Below the pieces are notes generated by a model, which made no database searches, was not told the DNA's origin, and was given only the letters and a program-made list of their open reading frames with translations. Below, one piece after another: positions 1 to 8,900 of a stretch of 33,955 nucleotides of DNA. Positions within the stretch are counted from its first letter, which is position 1, and the number at the start of each line of letters is the position of its first letter. The DNA comes from JBDKUD01 sp050943315 (GTDB lineage Bacteria > Bacillota > Syntrophomonadia > Syntrophomonadales > Syntrophomonadaceae). The DNA lies in the NCBI GenBank assembly GCA_050943315.1, contig JBMNOY010000020.1, positions 1 to 33,955 of the forward strand, given 5' to 3'. The translations under genes and the position numbers were made by a program.

Positions 1-280
1 TAAACCCTGGGCCGGCTATTTCCACTCGGTCTACCGGGAAAGGCAGGGACCCGGCATTAGCAGTAATTATTTCTGCAATTTTACGGGGAGCCATGCGGGC
101 CGGTTTTGCCAACAGCATGGCTACATTGGAAGCAAAATCCCCGTGGCCTTTGTCATTAGGTACTTCTATAGAAAAATCGGGAATAATGTCATAGCTAATC
201 TGTCCTTGATCTTTCCCTTGTTCCAGACCCGTGACAATTATCTTTTTTAATATTTCCCTTAGTTTCTCAATTGGATTCAT
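1..280 (-). CDS. argS: Arginyl-tRNA synthetase, N-terminal part (cut by window edge)
   Basis: Charges tRNA-Arg with arginine in the cytoplasm. About 93 residues can be read from an ATG preceded by a strong AAGGAGG site a few bases upstream; the rest lies beyond the left edge. The visible part carries the typical class I ArgRS N-terminal (Add-1) region: a GHGDFASNVAM segment, then RMAPRKIAE, and it ends in VEIAGPGF, which in this family leads directly into the catalytic domain. No frame break is seen. It diverges from the small plus-strand gene that starts about 75 bases away. Assignment rests on these family motifs. Confidence 0.93.
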   Translation of the reverse strand, partial: MNPIEKLREILKKIIVTGLEQGKDQGQISYDIIPDFSIEVPNDKGHGDFASNVAMLLAKPARMAPRKIAEIITANAGSLPFPVDRVEIAGPGF

Positions 281-354
281 TTTAATCCTCCTTAAGTACT
301 TACTAATAAAATCTCTTCTATATGGGTAAAGCTAAAAAAAAGGAAGGTGATATT

Positions 355-717
355 ATGCAGCTTCAACCCGGGGAAAGATCAATCCTGGCTTACTTCGCTA
401 ATCGCGACAGTGCCGAGCAAGCCTTAAAAGATCTTCAGCAAATGGGAATCAGCAATATCCGCCTGGATCAGACTACCGGTTTTAACCAGCGTACCAACTA
501 CGCAACCTCTGCCACCAGATTATCTTCCCTGACCATGGGGGAATATGACCGCCTGGCTCCTGACTTTGGTCCTTTGCTGGCTGCTGACCCAGCCGTAAGC
601 GGTATGACTGACCGCAGCGATCCCGGCAGTCATAATTTCCTGGTAACGGTCATTACTGATGATACCCATGTAGATCAAGCTATTCAAACCCTGCACTACT
701 ATGGAGCCCAGGTATAA
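355..717 (+). CDS. Conserved-looking small protein of unknown function
   Basis: A 120-residue soluble protein with no signal peptide or membrane segment. I chose the ATG after AAGGAAGGTG (about 5 nt spacing) over an in-frame ATG 33 bases upstream, which has no ribosome site and would add a lysine-rich tail. The first part (ILAYFANRDSAEQALKDLQQMGI) and the last part (FLVTVITDDTHVDQAIQTLHYYGA) look like two halves of a ferredoxin-like beta-alpha-beta fold, as in small Firmicutes proteins resembling general-stress YflT-type domains. That fold is inference; no catalytic motif is visible. It is divergent from argS and convergent with the M1 peptidase, only 8 bases from that gene's stop. Confidence 0.75.
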   Translation: MQLQPGERSILAYFANRDSAEQALKDLQQMGISNIRLDQTTGFNQRTNYATSATRLSSLTMGEYDRLAPDFGPLLAADPAVSGMTDRSDPGSHNFLVTVITDDTHVDQAIQTLHYYGAQV

Positions 718-725
718 GAAACTAA

Positions 726-2192
726 CTAATCTTGTTTAAACCACTTATAAAAATAACTGTCCATATCTTGATGGGCTTCACGCTTTATTACATCTTGCAG
801 GTTGCTGGTGGTGGCGATTTGATAGCGGTAGTCAGCCAGATATCTGCGCAGTACCTGAATTACTTTTTCTGTACCTAATTGCTCTTCAAGCCCGAACCAA
901 AACTCTTCTCCTCCGGTATAGGCAGTTAAATAATATTCCCGGGTGGAGTATATTTCTCGAAGCTCTACACCCAGGTTTATCCCATCCGGGAATCGTTTGA
1001 CCGCCGGCGGCTTTTTCCCGATGATATCCTGTAAATATTTATAACTAGACCAGTTAGCCAGCCCTTCATCCAGCCATGGTTCCCGTATCTGGTCATTGCC
1101 TACCTGACTGTACCACCACTGATGCGCTATTTCATGAGCCAGCAAAAAATGGCTGCGCTCCTTATCGTAATCCGGTGCCAGGAACTCTTCCTGTAAAAAA
1201 ATAACTCCCGAGTACTCCATGCCGTGAAAACCCTGCATAGGTACAAAAACCACCTTAAAGTCCTGGTAAGGATAAGAGCCAAAATGGCAAGCATAATAAT
1301 TCAGTATTTGCCGGCTTTGTCCCAAAATCTCACGTTGCCGGGCTGTATTACCGGCAGGAGCATAACATAATATATCAGCAGATGCAATTCTTGCTTTTTC
1401 CTGGGTGTAATCATACATCACTGCCAGGCAAAAGTCACGGGCATTTTTCGCCTGAATAATGTGGGTTTCCCGCCCGTTATCTTCTGCTATTGTTTCCATA
1501 TTAACCCCGGTTGATACCAGGCTATAGTTTTCGGGAATATTTACCCTGACCACATAATCGGCACAATTAAAACAAAAGGGATCTCCAAAAACAGAATTAT
1601 AGGAATTATGCCAACCGTAGTCACTATATACATTCAATACCGGATAAAAGTTGCCCAACATGAATACCCCGTTTTTGCACCCATACCGGTAGGCAATATT
1701 GGGGATACGGGCCTGCCATTGCATTTCTACCGTTATACTGGCACCTGGTGGTACAGTTGCGGGCAATTCGGCCTTAATGGACACCCCTTCCTCAACATAA
1801 CGGCTTTCCTGCTTATTGACTTTTAATTTATTTATTTGCAGCCACCCGGAGTCATATCCATTATAATAGGCATTAGCAGGCGCCGGGCTTTGCTCCGGCT
1901 TCTTGAATGCGTTGGGATAGGCCGTGAACCACAGTTCCTGCAAAGCAACTCCGGTAGTATTCCTGGTGGTCAGCCAGGTACTGCCATACAGGGTAGATGA
2001 AATAGTATCCAGGTAAAGTTCCATCCGGTAAGAAGTAAGCTCAGGACTGGGAAAAGACCTGACCAGGTTGTCTTCTGCCGCTGCCGGCATATTTTTCTGC
2101 GAGCCCGGCACTTCAATTTTACAATAAATAAAAAAGGCGCTACACAAAACGCCGATAAAAATCGCCAGCAGATAAAATTTATGCCTGGTCAA
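726..2192 (-). CDS. Membrane-anchored or secreted M1-family zinc metallopeptidase
   Basis: Predicted extracellular aminopeptidase-like zinc protease of 488 residues. Residues 7-24 form a hydrophobic signal anchor; no clear lipobox is present. The gluzincin core is complete: HEIAH at 353-357 followed after 18 residues by the third ligand Glu376 in WLDEGLAN. A GMEYSG segment at 324-329 corresponds to the GxMEN exopeptidase motif of M1 enzymes with Tyr in place of Asn. Residues 45-260 resemble the N-terminal beta-sheet domain of the family. The ORF begins at a TTG with a weak ribosome site (GGACGGTG), so the exact start is uncertain. It lies downstream of the SLH gene in the same direction, separated by a 320-bp repeat region. 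Substrate unknown; surface peptide scavenging or processing is plausible. Confidence 0.88.
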   Translation of the reverse strand: MTRHKFYLLAIFIGVLCSAFFIYCKIEVPGSQKNMPAAAEDNLVRSFPSPELTSYRMELYLDTISSTLYGSTWLTTRNTTGVALQELWFTAYPNAFKKPEQSPAPANAYYNGYDSGWLQINKLKVNKQESRYVEEGVSIKAELPATVPPGASITVEMQWQARIPNIAYRYGCKNGVFMLGNFYPVLNVYSDYGWHNSYNSVFGDPFCFNCADYVVRVNIPENYSLVSTGVNMETIAEDNGRETHIIQAKNARDFCLAVMYDYTQEKARIASADILCYAPAGNTARQREILGQSRQILNYYACHFGSYPYQDFKVVFVPMQGFHGMEYSGVIFLQEEFLAPDYDKERSHFLLAHEIAHQWWYSQVGNDQIREPWLDEGLANWSSYKYLQDIIGKKPPAVKRFPDGINLGVELREIYSTREYYLTAYTGGEEFWFGLEEQLGTEKVIQVLRRYLADYRYQIATTSNLQDVIKREAHQDMDSYFYKWFKQD

Positions 2193-2512
2193 TGATTACA
2201 CCGTCCCGACATCCAGTATTTTAGTAAACGCAGACGCAAGTGGTAATTCAACGCGGATTACGAGGATTTTATAAAGGATTAACGCGGACTTTTATTATTC
2301 AACACTGATTAACACTGATTTCTATATATGAAGGACACAGATTCTCTTATAGTATCAAATTTTCGTAGATGGTTGATTATACACGCAAGCAAGCGCTTGA
2401 CATAGTTTTGTCTTACTAGTTGGCCACTAAATATGTTTTTAAAAAATCCGCGGAAATCATATACAATCCGCGTAATCCGCGTTGAATCTAATTTTTACAC
2501 GCGTTGAATTCA
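2193..2512. repeat. Gene-free region with a large imperfect inverted repeat made of 10-nt units
   Basis: No gene is visible here. The left arm (about 2247-2290) reads as decamers such as ACGCGGATTA and AACGCGGACT and is followed by two tandem AACACTGATT units at 2301-2320 and an ACACAGATTC-like unit near 2335. The right arm (about 2445-2487) is the reverse complement: AATCCGCGTAATCCGCG then GTTGAAT. Arms of about 40 nt match closely apart from a small gap, with about 155 nt between them. A further CGCGTTGAATT copy occurs at 2500-2510. As RNA this could fold into a long hairpin, but there is no clean T-run, so it is not a standard terminator. Confidence 0.7.
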
Positions 2513-4009
2513 CTAATTATACAATATAATATTATCCCGGTAGTCCTTGGCCAGGTCGACCTCCAGGAAGTTTAAGAATCTTACCAGCAGAGCCGAAGCT
2601 TCGGCTCTGGTCATTACCTGATTGGGATTCACCCGGTTAAAGTTATCTCCCTTAACCAGACCTATTTCACGGGCAACATAAATACTATCCCGGGCCCAGA
2701 CGGGTATCTGGTGGTCATCAGTAAATGCAGTAGCATATCCGGGTGTAGGTGCTTTATTCTCAAAACCCAGCGCCCGAATTAAAATGGTAATAGCCTGACT
2801 TCGAGTCAATGATTTTTCCGGTCCAAACCGGTTCGGGGCTATACCACTAATAATTCCCTTCATAAGCGCCTCCTTGATATCGGCGTAGTTAGGGTCAGTA
2901 ATCGGCATATCTGTAAAAGGAGAGACTTCGACAACTTTCTTGCGCGAGCGAGTGGTTTTTACTTCCGTAGCCGCTGGCCTTATATTGGTGGCTTTAACCA
3001 CCGCCAGGGTAAAATCCAGCCGCGTCATAGGGGCATTGGGAAGAAAGAACTGGGAGTTACCCTCAAAAACATCCAGGGAATATAATTTTTCAATATCTTC
3101 CTGGGCCCAGCTTCCGCCTGTATCTTTGAATTTGGGAATAATTAATCTCTCCACCTGGGGAACCATATTGCTGGTGAGTTTAATGGTATCCCGGTTGCGG
3201 GAATCGTTGTCAGCCACACCGTCAGTTATTTCCGGCATATCATAATCATACCGGGACACCATCATCCGGTTGGTAATTCTCATGTTACCTCCGGAAAAGC
3301 TGGAGTAGCTGGCCTCATTATCGGCATACTGCAATGTTTTGGTAGTGCTGTCCGAGGTTTGCGTACGAACTGTACCCTGCCAGGTGATACGCTGGGGATT
3401 ACCTTCATCGTCAGTTATTTCCCGCTCATAGTCTATCACCCTATCTATCATCTGGGTCTCCGTACTGCCCCAGAAATTCTCGTAACCTACATCGCCCCCG
3501 CTTATGTCAACGACAACCGTTCCCTCGGTGTTGTTGATGGTATAATACTTGCGTCCGGTGATAGTACCGTTGTAGTAATCCGAGGCAGGCCGGTTATCGA
3601 CTACATCACTTTTCGAGAACTGGTAGTCTTTGAGAACATATTTATCCCGGCCAATGGTCAGAGTCTCCGATGGACGGGAATCCACCTCCATCTGCGCAAT
3701 AGTCTGACCTTTGTCATCCCGTTTGCTATAGTTGATTACATACTTGACAGTACGGGTAAGTTTTCCCTTTAAAGCCTTATCCTCTGAAGTCAGGTTAAAC
3801 TTGTAGCTAATAGTTTTGGAATCAGCTTTTTCGGTTTCTTTAACATCGACCGTACCCGTAAATTTTAGAGGTTCCCCGGTTAAAAAGACTATTTCCTGGT
3901 ATTCATACTCATTATTAACCCCCCCGGCAAACTCAGTTGGAGTAGCTCCTGCCGGCATAGGCATTATCAGCAGACTCATTATTGTTAACATTATCCAAAA
4001 ACGCTTCAT
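2513..4009 (-). CDS. S-layer homology (SLH) domain cell-surface protein
   Basis: A 498-residue secreted protein that should be held on the cell wall by SLH domains binding secondary cell-wall polymer. The start is the ATG preceded by AAGGAG; an in-frame ATG 18 bases upstream overlaps this site and is less likely. Residues 1-22 form a signal peptide with probable cleavage after AGA. Residues about 25-290 are a polar, beta-rich region of unknown function. Three SLH repeats follow at about 294-340, 363-413 and 428-480; the second and third have the usual FTD start and the LTRSQA / MTRAEA core, while the first is more divergent. The gene is bounded on both sides by inverted repeats made of 10-nt units. 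Its role in the cluster may be anchoring of neighbouring exported proteins (inference). Confidence 0.93.
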   Translation of the reverse strand: MKRFWIMLTIMSLLIMPMPAGATPTEFAGGVNNEYEYQEIVFLTGEPLKFTGTVDVKETEKADSKTISYKFNLTSEDKALKGKLTRTVKYVINYSKRDDKGQTIAQMEVDSRPSETLTIGRDKYVLKDYQFSKSDVVDNRPASDYYNGTITGRKYYTINNTEGTVVVDISGGDVGYENFWGSTETQMIDRVIDYEREITDDEGNPQRITWQGTVRTQTSDSTTKTLQYADNEASYSSFSGGNMRITNRMMVSRYDYDMPEITDGVADNDSRNRDTIKLTSNMVPQVERLIIPKFKDTGGSWAQEDIEKLYSLDVFEGNSQFFLPNAPMTRLDFTLAVVKATNIRPAATEVKTTRSRKKVVEVSPFTDMPITDPNYADIKEALMKGIISGIAPNRFGPEKSLTRSQAITILIRALGFENKAPTPGYATAFTDDHQIPVWARDSIYVAREIGLVKGDNFNRVNPNQVMTRAEASALLVRFLNFLEVDLAKDYRDNIILYN

Positions 4010-4065
4010 AAAAATCTCCTTGTACAATGTAAAAGAATGTATTAGTTAGGCAGCAGGCTTTAATA

Positions 4066-4250
4066 GACGCTGGCGACACTGTCGCACGCAGACTTTTATG
4101 ACTTTCGCAGACTTTATTGTAAATATTCTATGCACTCCTCCAGCGAAGTTTAGAGGCCAGAGATTTATAGTAATTTCTTAATTGTTTTTCTCTTAAAGTC
4201 TGTGCAAGTCATACAAGTCTGCGTAAGTCTGCGTCCATTAAGGCGTCTCC
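4066..4250. repeat. Second inverted repeat made of 10-nt units, upstream of the SLH gene
   Basis: The left arm at 4086-4115 reads ACGCAGACTT, TTATGACTTT, CGCAGACTTT, three 10-nt units in phase. The right arm at 4195-4224 is its reverse complement with 27 of 30 matches, and one more AAGTCTGCGT unit follows at 4225-4234. Outside these arms, TTAATAGACGC on the left and GCGTCCATTAA on the right also pair approximately, and a short GCGAC-ACT-GTCGC palindrome sits beside the left arm. The spacer of about 79 nt has no gene. The element separates the 554-aa gene from the SLH gene. Confidence 0.7.
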
Positions 4251-4267
4251 CCATCCGTCAGAGCAAA

Positions 4268-5932
4268 CTATTTAACCAGCACCACTTTGCCTCTGAAATC
4301 ATCTCTTACCATATAGATTCTATCCCCAGCCTTTAATTCCTCTGGAAGTATCATCCTGTCGCCCTTTATAATCAGAGCCTGGCTCAGGTTAACCCTTAAG
4401 TCAGTTGTCCGGGCCATCCACCGCTCATGCCGGTTACTCCAATCCCGGGAATCCCGTACTGCTATGGTCCAGCCGACCAGAGGATCGTTTTCTATGCTGG
4501 TGATGGTACCATTGCTGATACGCTGTCCCAACAGGGAATCCATATCTTTTTGCACTGCTATGGCCACTATGCGGTCACCGTCTGTGTAAGCATATCCATA
4601 CCAGTCATGCAAGTTATTGTCCTTAACCCGTCTGCTGTCCTCATCAACTGCATAATCGTAACTAAAGAACTCCTGGGGAGTAATTATTTTACCCTGCTCC
4701 ACATCGTAGATACCGGTGTCCATATCGTAATACAGTTCTTTCTCATCATCAAAAGATTCCCAGCTGTTTTCATTAAGAATAAAGAAGTCCTTAAACCAGA
4801 CAGCATCTTCAACTATCTGGTCAAGCCGGCCGGCATAAATATAACCCTGACCAATATTGGAGTTGTTGATGTCTTCATTATAAATAGCAATCAGGTTGGC
4901 CATGGCACTGCCGCCCCGGCCATCGGCCAAAACCAGTGCATCCATCCGGGAATTGAGAGCACTGCTATCAACCAACCGGCCATTCTTAATTATTATGGTG
5001 CCGTCATTGAAAGCAAGATTCTTGTTGTTGGATAACTCCAGGGCATTGGTGTACCAATTAATATCTTTAATCTGCTCATCATAATTGGACTCATACTGAT
5101 ATTTAAGGACCATTTTTTCAATCTGCTCCTCACCCCATAAGTCCCGGGTGACAGCATAAACAGTCTTACCCACATAGTTTTTCAGGTTAAGGAATGATAC
5201 CGGCTGCCCGGCCATATACACCGGAACCTCCTTGTTGTAATAAACCTTAAGGGTAGGAGCAAAATCAGCCCACTGACCATTTCTGAGCACCTTAATATCT
5301 GCCAGTACGATAGCATTTTCTACCCTGCTCACCATTCTTAAACTGGCCCGGTATACACCCTTAATCATAACCGAATCGCCTTCAATGTTTAGCTGGCTGA
5401 TCATATCACTATGCAGACTGTCAAAATAGCACCTGACCCGGTCCCCAACGTACAGGTTACCAAGTGAAGTATTAATTCCGTTGCGTTTGACGATGGTTAG
5501 CGGGGAAGTAAAATAGATGCCCATTTTACCCGTGGAAAGCTGGATTTCCAGCTGATCCCGGTCAATTTTACGTACTACCCCGCTTCTGACCTTGCTGCCC
5601 GGGGCAATATAGCCCAACTGCTCGGTAGAATAACCTTCCAGGGATATGATACTTCTGCCCTGTAGTTTTGCATATACTTCCATTCCGGCTCTAAAATCGG
5701 TCAGCTTGACCGGAATACCATCGATGAGTAGCTCGGCACTGCCAGCCAGGGGAAAATTATATTTAAGACCGCTGTAGTCCTCTATTTCTAAATTAGAGAT
5801 GGCGGATGCCCCCGTATTAATCTGCAGCAGAAAGCCTTCGATAGCCCCCTGACTATACGGGTTATCGGCTGCGTAAGCCCATCCATGGAGGGTAAATACA
5901 AACATTACTATAGTTACCAGCAACCTTTTCAA
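4268..5932 (-). CDS. Exported protein of six divergent beta-like modules, function unknown
   Basis: A 554-residue secreted protein. I cannot assign it to a named family. The TTG start follows GGAGG by 8 nt, and the stop codon of the preceding giant gene lies inside this ribosome-site region, so the two are probably translationally coupled. Signal peptide at 1-21 with cleavage after AYA. The mature part reads as about six repeats of 70-95 residues (roughly 29-100, 117-184, 190-276, 285-352, 363-460, 472-554). Most begin with a Gly-x-Ile/Val strand and a x-x-Ile, and end with a turn such as YVGDRV, FRAGMEV or LKAGDRI followed by a hydrophobic strand. This recalls OB-like or DUF5666-like small beta-barrels, by pattern only. 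Module five is strongly acidic. No anchor, catalytic motif or SLH domain is visible. Confidence 0.85.
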   Translation of the reverse strand: MKRLLVTIVMFVFTLHGWAYAADNPYSQGAIEGFLLQINTGASAISNLEIEDYSGLKYNFPLAGSAELLIDGIPVKLTDFRAGMEVYAKLQGRSIISLEGYSTEQLGYIAPGSKVRSGVVRKIDRDQLEIQLSTGKMGIYFTSPLTIVKRNGINTSLGNLYVGDRVRCYFDSLHSDMISQLNIEGDSVMIKGVYRASLRMVSRVENAIVLADIKVLRNGQWADFAPTLKVYYNKEVPVYMAGQPVSFLNLKNYVGKTVYAVTRDLWGEEQIEKMVLKYQYESNYDEQIKDINWYTNALELSNNKNLAFNDGTIIIKNGRLVDSSALNSRMDALVLADGRGGSAMANLIAIYNEDINNSNIGQGYIYAGRLDQIVEDAVWFKDFFILNENSWESFDDEKELYYDMDTGIYDVEQGKIITPQEFFSYDYAVDEDSRRVKDNNLHDWYGYAYTDGDRIVAIAVQKDMDSLLGQRISNGTITSIENDPLVGWTIAVRDSRDWSNRHERWMARTTDLRVNLSQALIIKGDRMILPEELKAGDRIYMVRDDFRGKVVLVK

Positions 5933-5937
5933 TCTGG

Positions 5938-8900
5938 CTACCTCCTGCTTCCTAAAATAACATAACGCCCCAGGCGATTAATCATTCCTTCGATGCTGCT
6001 TGAACTTGCATCGCCGTAAGCCACAGCTTGCCAGTTATTGGCGGAGTCACTAAACCGATTCAGGGTAACATTTTCCAGTCGCCGCAAGCTGGCTTTGGCG
6101 GTATCGAAATCCAATCTCCAAACCATACTCTCGGTTAAGTAATCGATCCTGCTCTGGCTCTGACCCACAAAAGCCCTGGCTTCGAGATCGTAAACAGTAG
6201 AAAGATGGTTTCCTCCCGTCAGATTAATACTGCCGCTATAGGGACTGATGGTAAACCTGACCCCGGCATCAGATTTATTCTGATTAGCTATCACTGTAGC
6301 AGTTTGGAATACCCGGGGGTTAAATTGCAGATTATAATCCGGCCCATATATGTTTATGTCTTGAGACCGGCCGGCAATAACCTTCCCAGGAATACTTATT
6401 ACCAGTTCTTTACACCCGGCCAGAGATCCCCGGGTAAGATCAAATACCATATCATTTTTCTTGAAATCAGCGGTGCCAATGGTTATTACCGCTGAGCTTC
6501 CCTGCCGACTTATTTGCGTTTTTTCGTCCAAACCGCCGTCCGTATCGGGGGCGCCTACCTTGCTGCCGGTTCTGACCGTGTTGCTTTCCGCCGAGGGCCG
6601 GGAGGCTCCAAAACTGCCAATGGTTTTGACGATAAATTTATAGCGCGTATTAGGTCTAAGATTATCATAAACAAAAGTGGTCAATGCGGTTGAACCTATA
6701 TACTCTTGTTCACCATCCACAACCACATATACTTCATATTCGGTAGCTCCGCTTATCGCTGTCCAGTTAATTTTTATCAGCCTGTCCGTATTATTATAAC
6801 GATCTTCAACGATTTCCGCGACAACTGCACCGGGAGGTGCTATGTCTGGTAAATCATAAGTTATGCCGCCGAAAAGGTCACTGGCTCCCCGGTCTTCATT
6901 TACGATTATTATGCCGGAAGTATCTAATTTGCCGGCCGGGGTTTTGACAATGATCGTTTCGGCATCCAACACCTTAACTTCGGTGCCGTCAACACCTGAT
7001 ACCAGGGTATAGGGCTCCAGCACCTTGCTGGTTAGCCCATCCACTTGCTGCTCACCAACCCGGAAGATAACATCATTGCTATCTTCACCGGCAAGCTGGG
7101 TTACGGGGTTAAAGATTACCCGGGCTCCAGCCATAAACCCGGAGCCTTTTATTTTAATTTCCTGCCCCCCCAGGGCCGAGATAGCAGTAATGACACTGCC
7201 ATCAACAGGATTGACTACCTCTGCTACTTGCGGATGGCTGATATAAGTAAAAGTAATATCCGAGGTTGTAATCTCCCCGTCCGGATTCTCCACCCTGACC
7301 TTGGTTACCCCGGCAGTATGGGCCGGGCTTACAGCTTGTACAGTTTTATAGTTAATAACCTTAACCCGGGCAGCATCCGCCTGGTTTTCCCCCCAATACA
7401 CCTGCAGGGCCTTTTTATAACCTTCCACCTGGGCACGAAAATCGTTACCCATTATTTGTACCACTGTACCTCCATCAACCGGTCCCCGGTTGGGGGTTAT
7501 ACCGGTAATTTGCGGAGCCGTTTCTCCCCGGGTAAATTGAATATACAGAGGGGGAGTAAGTTGGTCAGAACTGGCTAATCCGCCATCTTCATTTATAACC
7601 AGTACCCGGTGCAATTTCCCTATCTGGCTCTCATCGACCACCGGCATAGTAAATGTTAGTTTGTCAGGAAGTGTATAGGTAATGTCTTTAGGGGAAATAG
7701 TCAAAAGCGTTGAAATCTGTATCCGGGCATTTTCCCTAAAATCTTCCCCCAGTATGCTGATTATACTTTTGGCCTTACAATTAATACGCAATACTCTAAC
7801 GGTTTGATTATCAATGATTTTTTCCTCGGGTTCCTGGCTGTCTCTTTTGATATTGGTTATCTTCGGATTACTATCCGGATTTTTATATTCAAATGTTGTG
7901 GTAGCTGTTCCTCCATCAGGATTAATAACTATTACTGGTACCGTTCCCACCGTATAATAACCCGGCATGGTAACCTCCAATAAACCGGAGTTGCGCCACA
8001 ATACTTCCGGGGCATAACCGGTATCCACCAGCAAACGGTTTTCTTTAATTTCCATGCGCAGCAACTGCTTATAGGGGTAAATTTCCCCCCCTGAAGTTTG
8101 CAGGTCACTGGTATTGATAAAAACAACCTTATTACCATCCCAATTATATGTATGAGAATATTCCTGGTCAAAATCATTTATACTGATGGTCAGTTCACTA
8201 GCTACGGCATTATATCTGACCGTCAGTCCCCCCGCTAGAGTAACCGTTGCCCGGGAAGACACTATTACCCCGGCATTAGCATTATCACGAGGGAGTTGGC
8301 TATTGGTGATATTCCCCACCTTTACAGTAGGCATGGGTTTTTCAGTTATAAGATTTTCATCAGACAACAGATTAACGGTATTCTTGTCAAAACCGGAGCC
8401 TGTTATTTCCACCTTATAACCGCCTTGCTTGCGGCCGGTTGGCGGAGAAATGCTGTTAATCTTAGGTGTTGACAGCTGGTAGTTGAATCTAACCGCGTTG
8501 GAAATACCGGCATCATTATTTACTACATATACATCTACTGCACCACTGCCAGGTGGTATCAACACTTGTAAATAGCCCGGGCTATACTCCAACAGTTCGG
8601 CTTGGCCAGCACCAAAGTAAATGGAAGGCAGCAGCGGTGAAGTAAGGTATTCATATTGCGGGTCATATTGGGATACGGCCTTCTGGTTGAGGTCAGCCTT
8701 TTCGGTTTCATCCCCATTCTGTACGAAGTCCCGGAAATCAGTACCGAAAATTTCCACAATATATCCGCCTTTGGCTGGTCCTTGTTGAGGAGATATGGAT
8801 ACAATACGGGGATTACTGGTCGGTTTAATATAGGTATAGCCATATACCACCTGGTTACCGGTTACCAGAGGCTGGTTATAGGTAATGCTAAAGGTTCCTC

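Noticed and set aside
4427..5035. 202-codon plus-strand ORF opposite the 554-aa gene
   Set aside because: It is antisense to a gene with signal peptide and ribosome site, and its own start lacks a ribosome site.
7045..7578. 177-codon plus-strand ORF inside the giant TIG gene, and similar opposite-strand ORFs
   Set aside because: They are antisense to a clearly coding frame with domain structure, have no ribosome site and no recognisable protein pattern.
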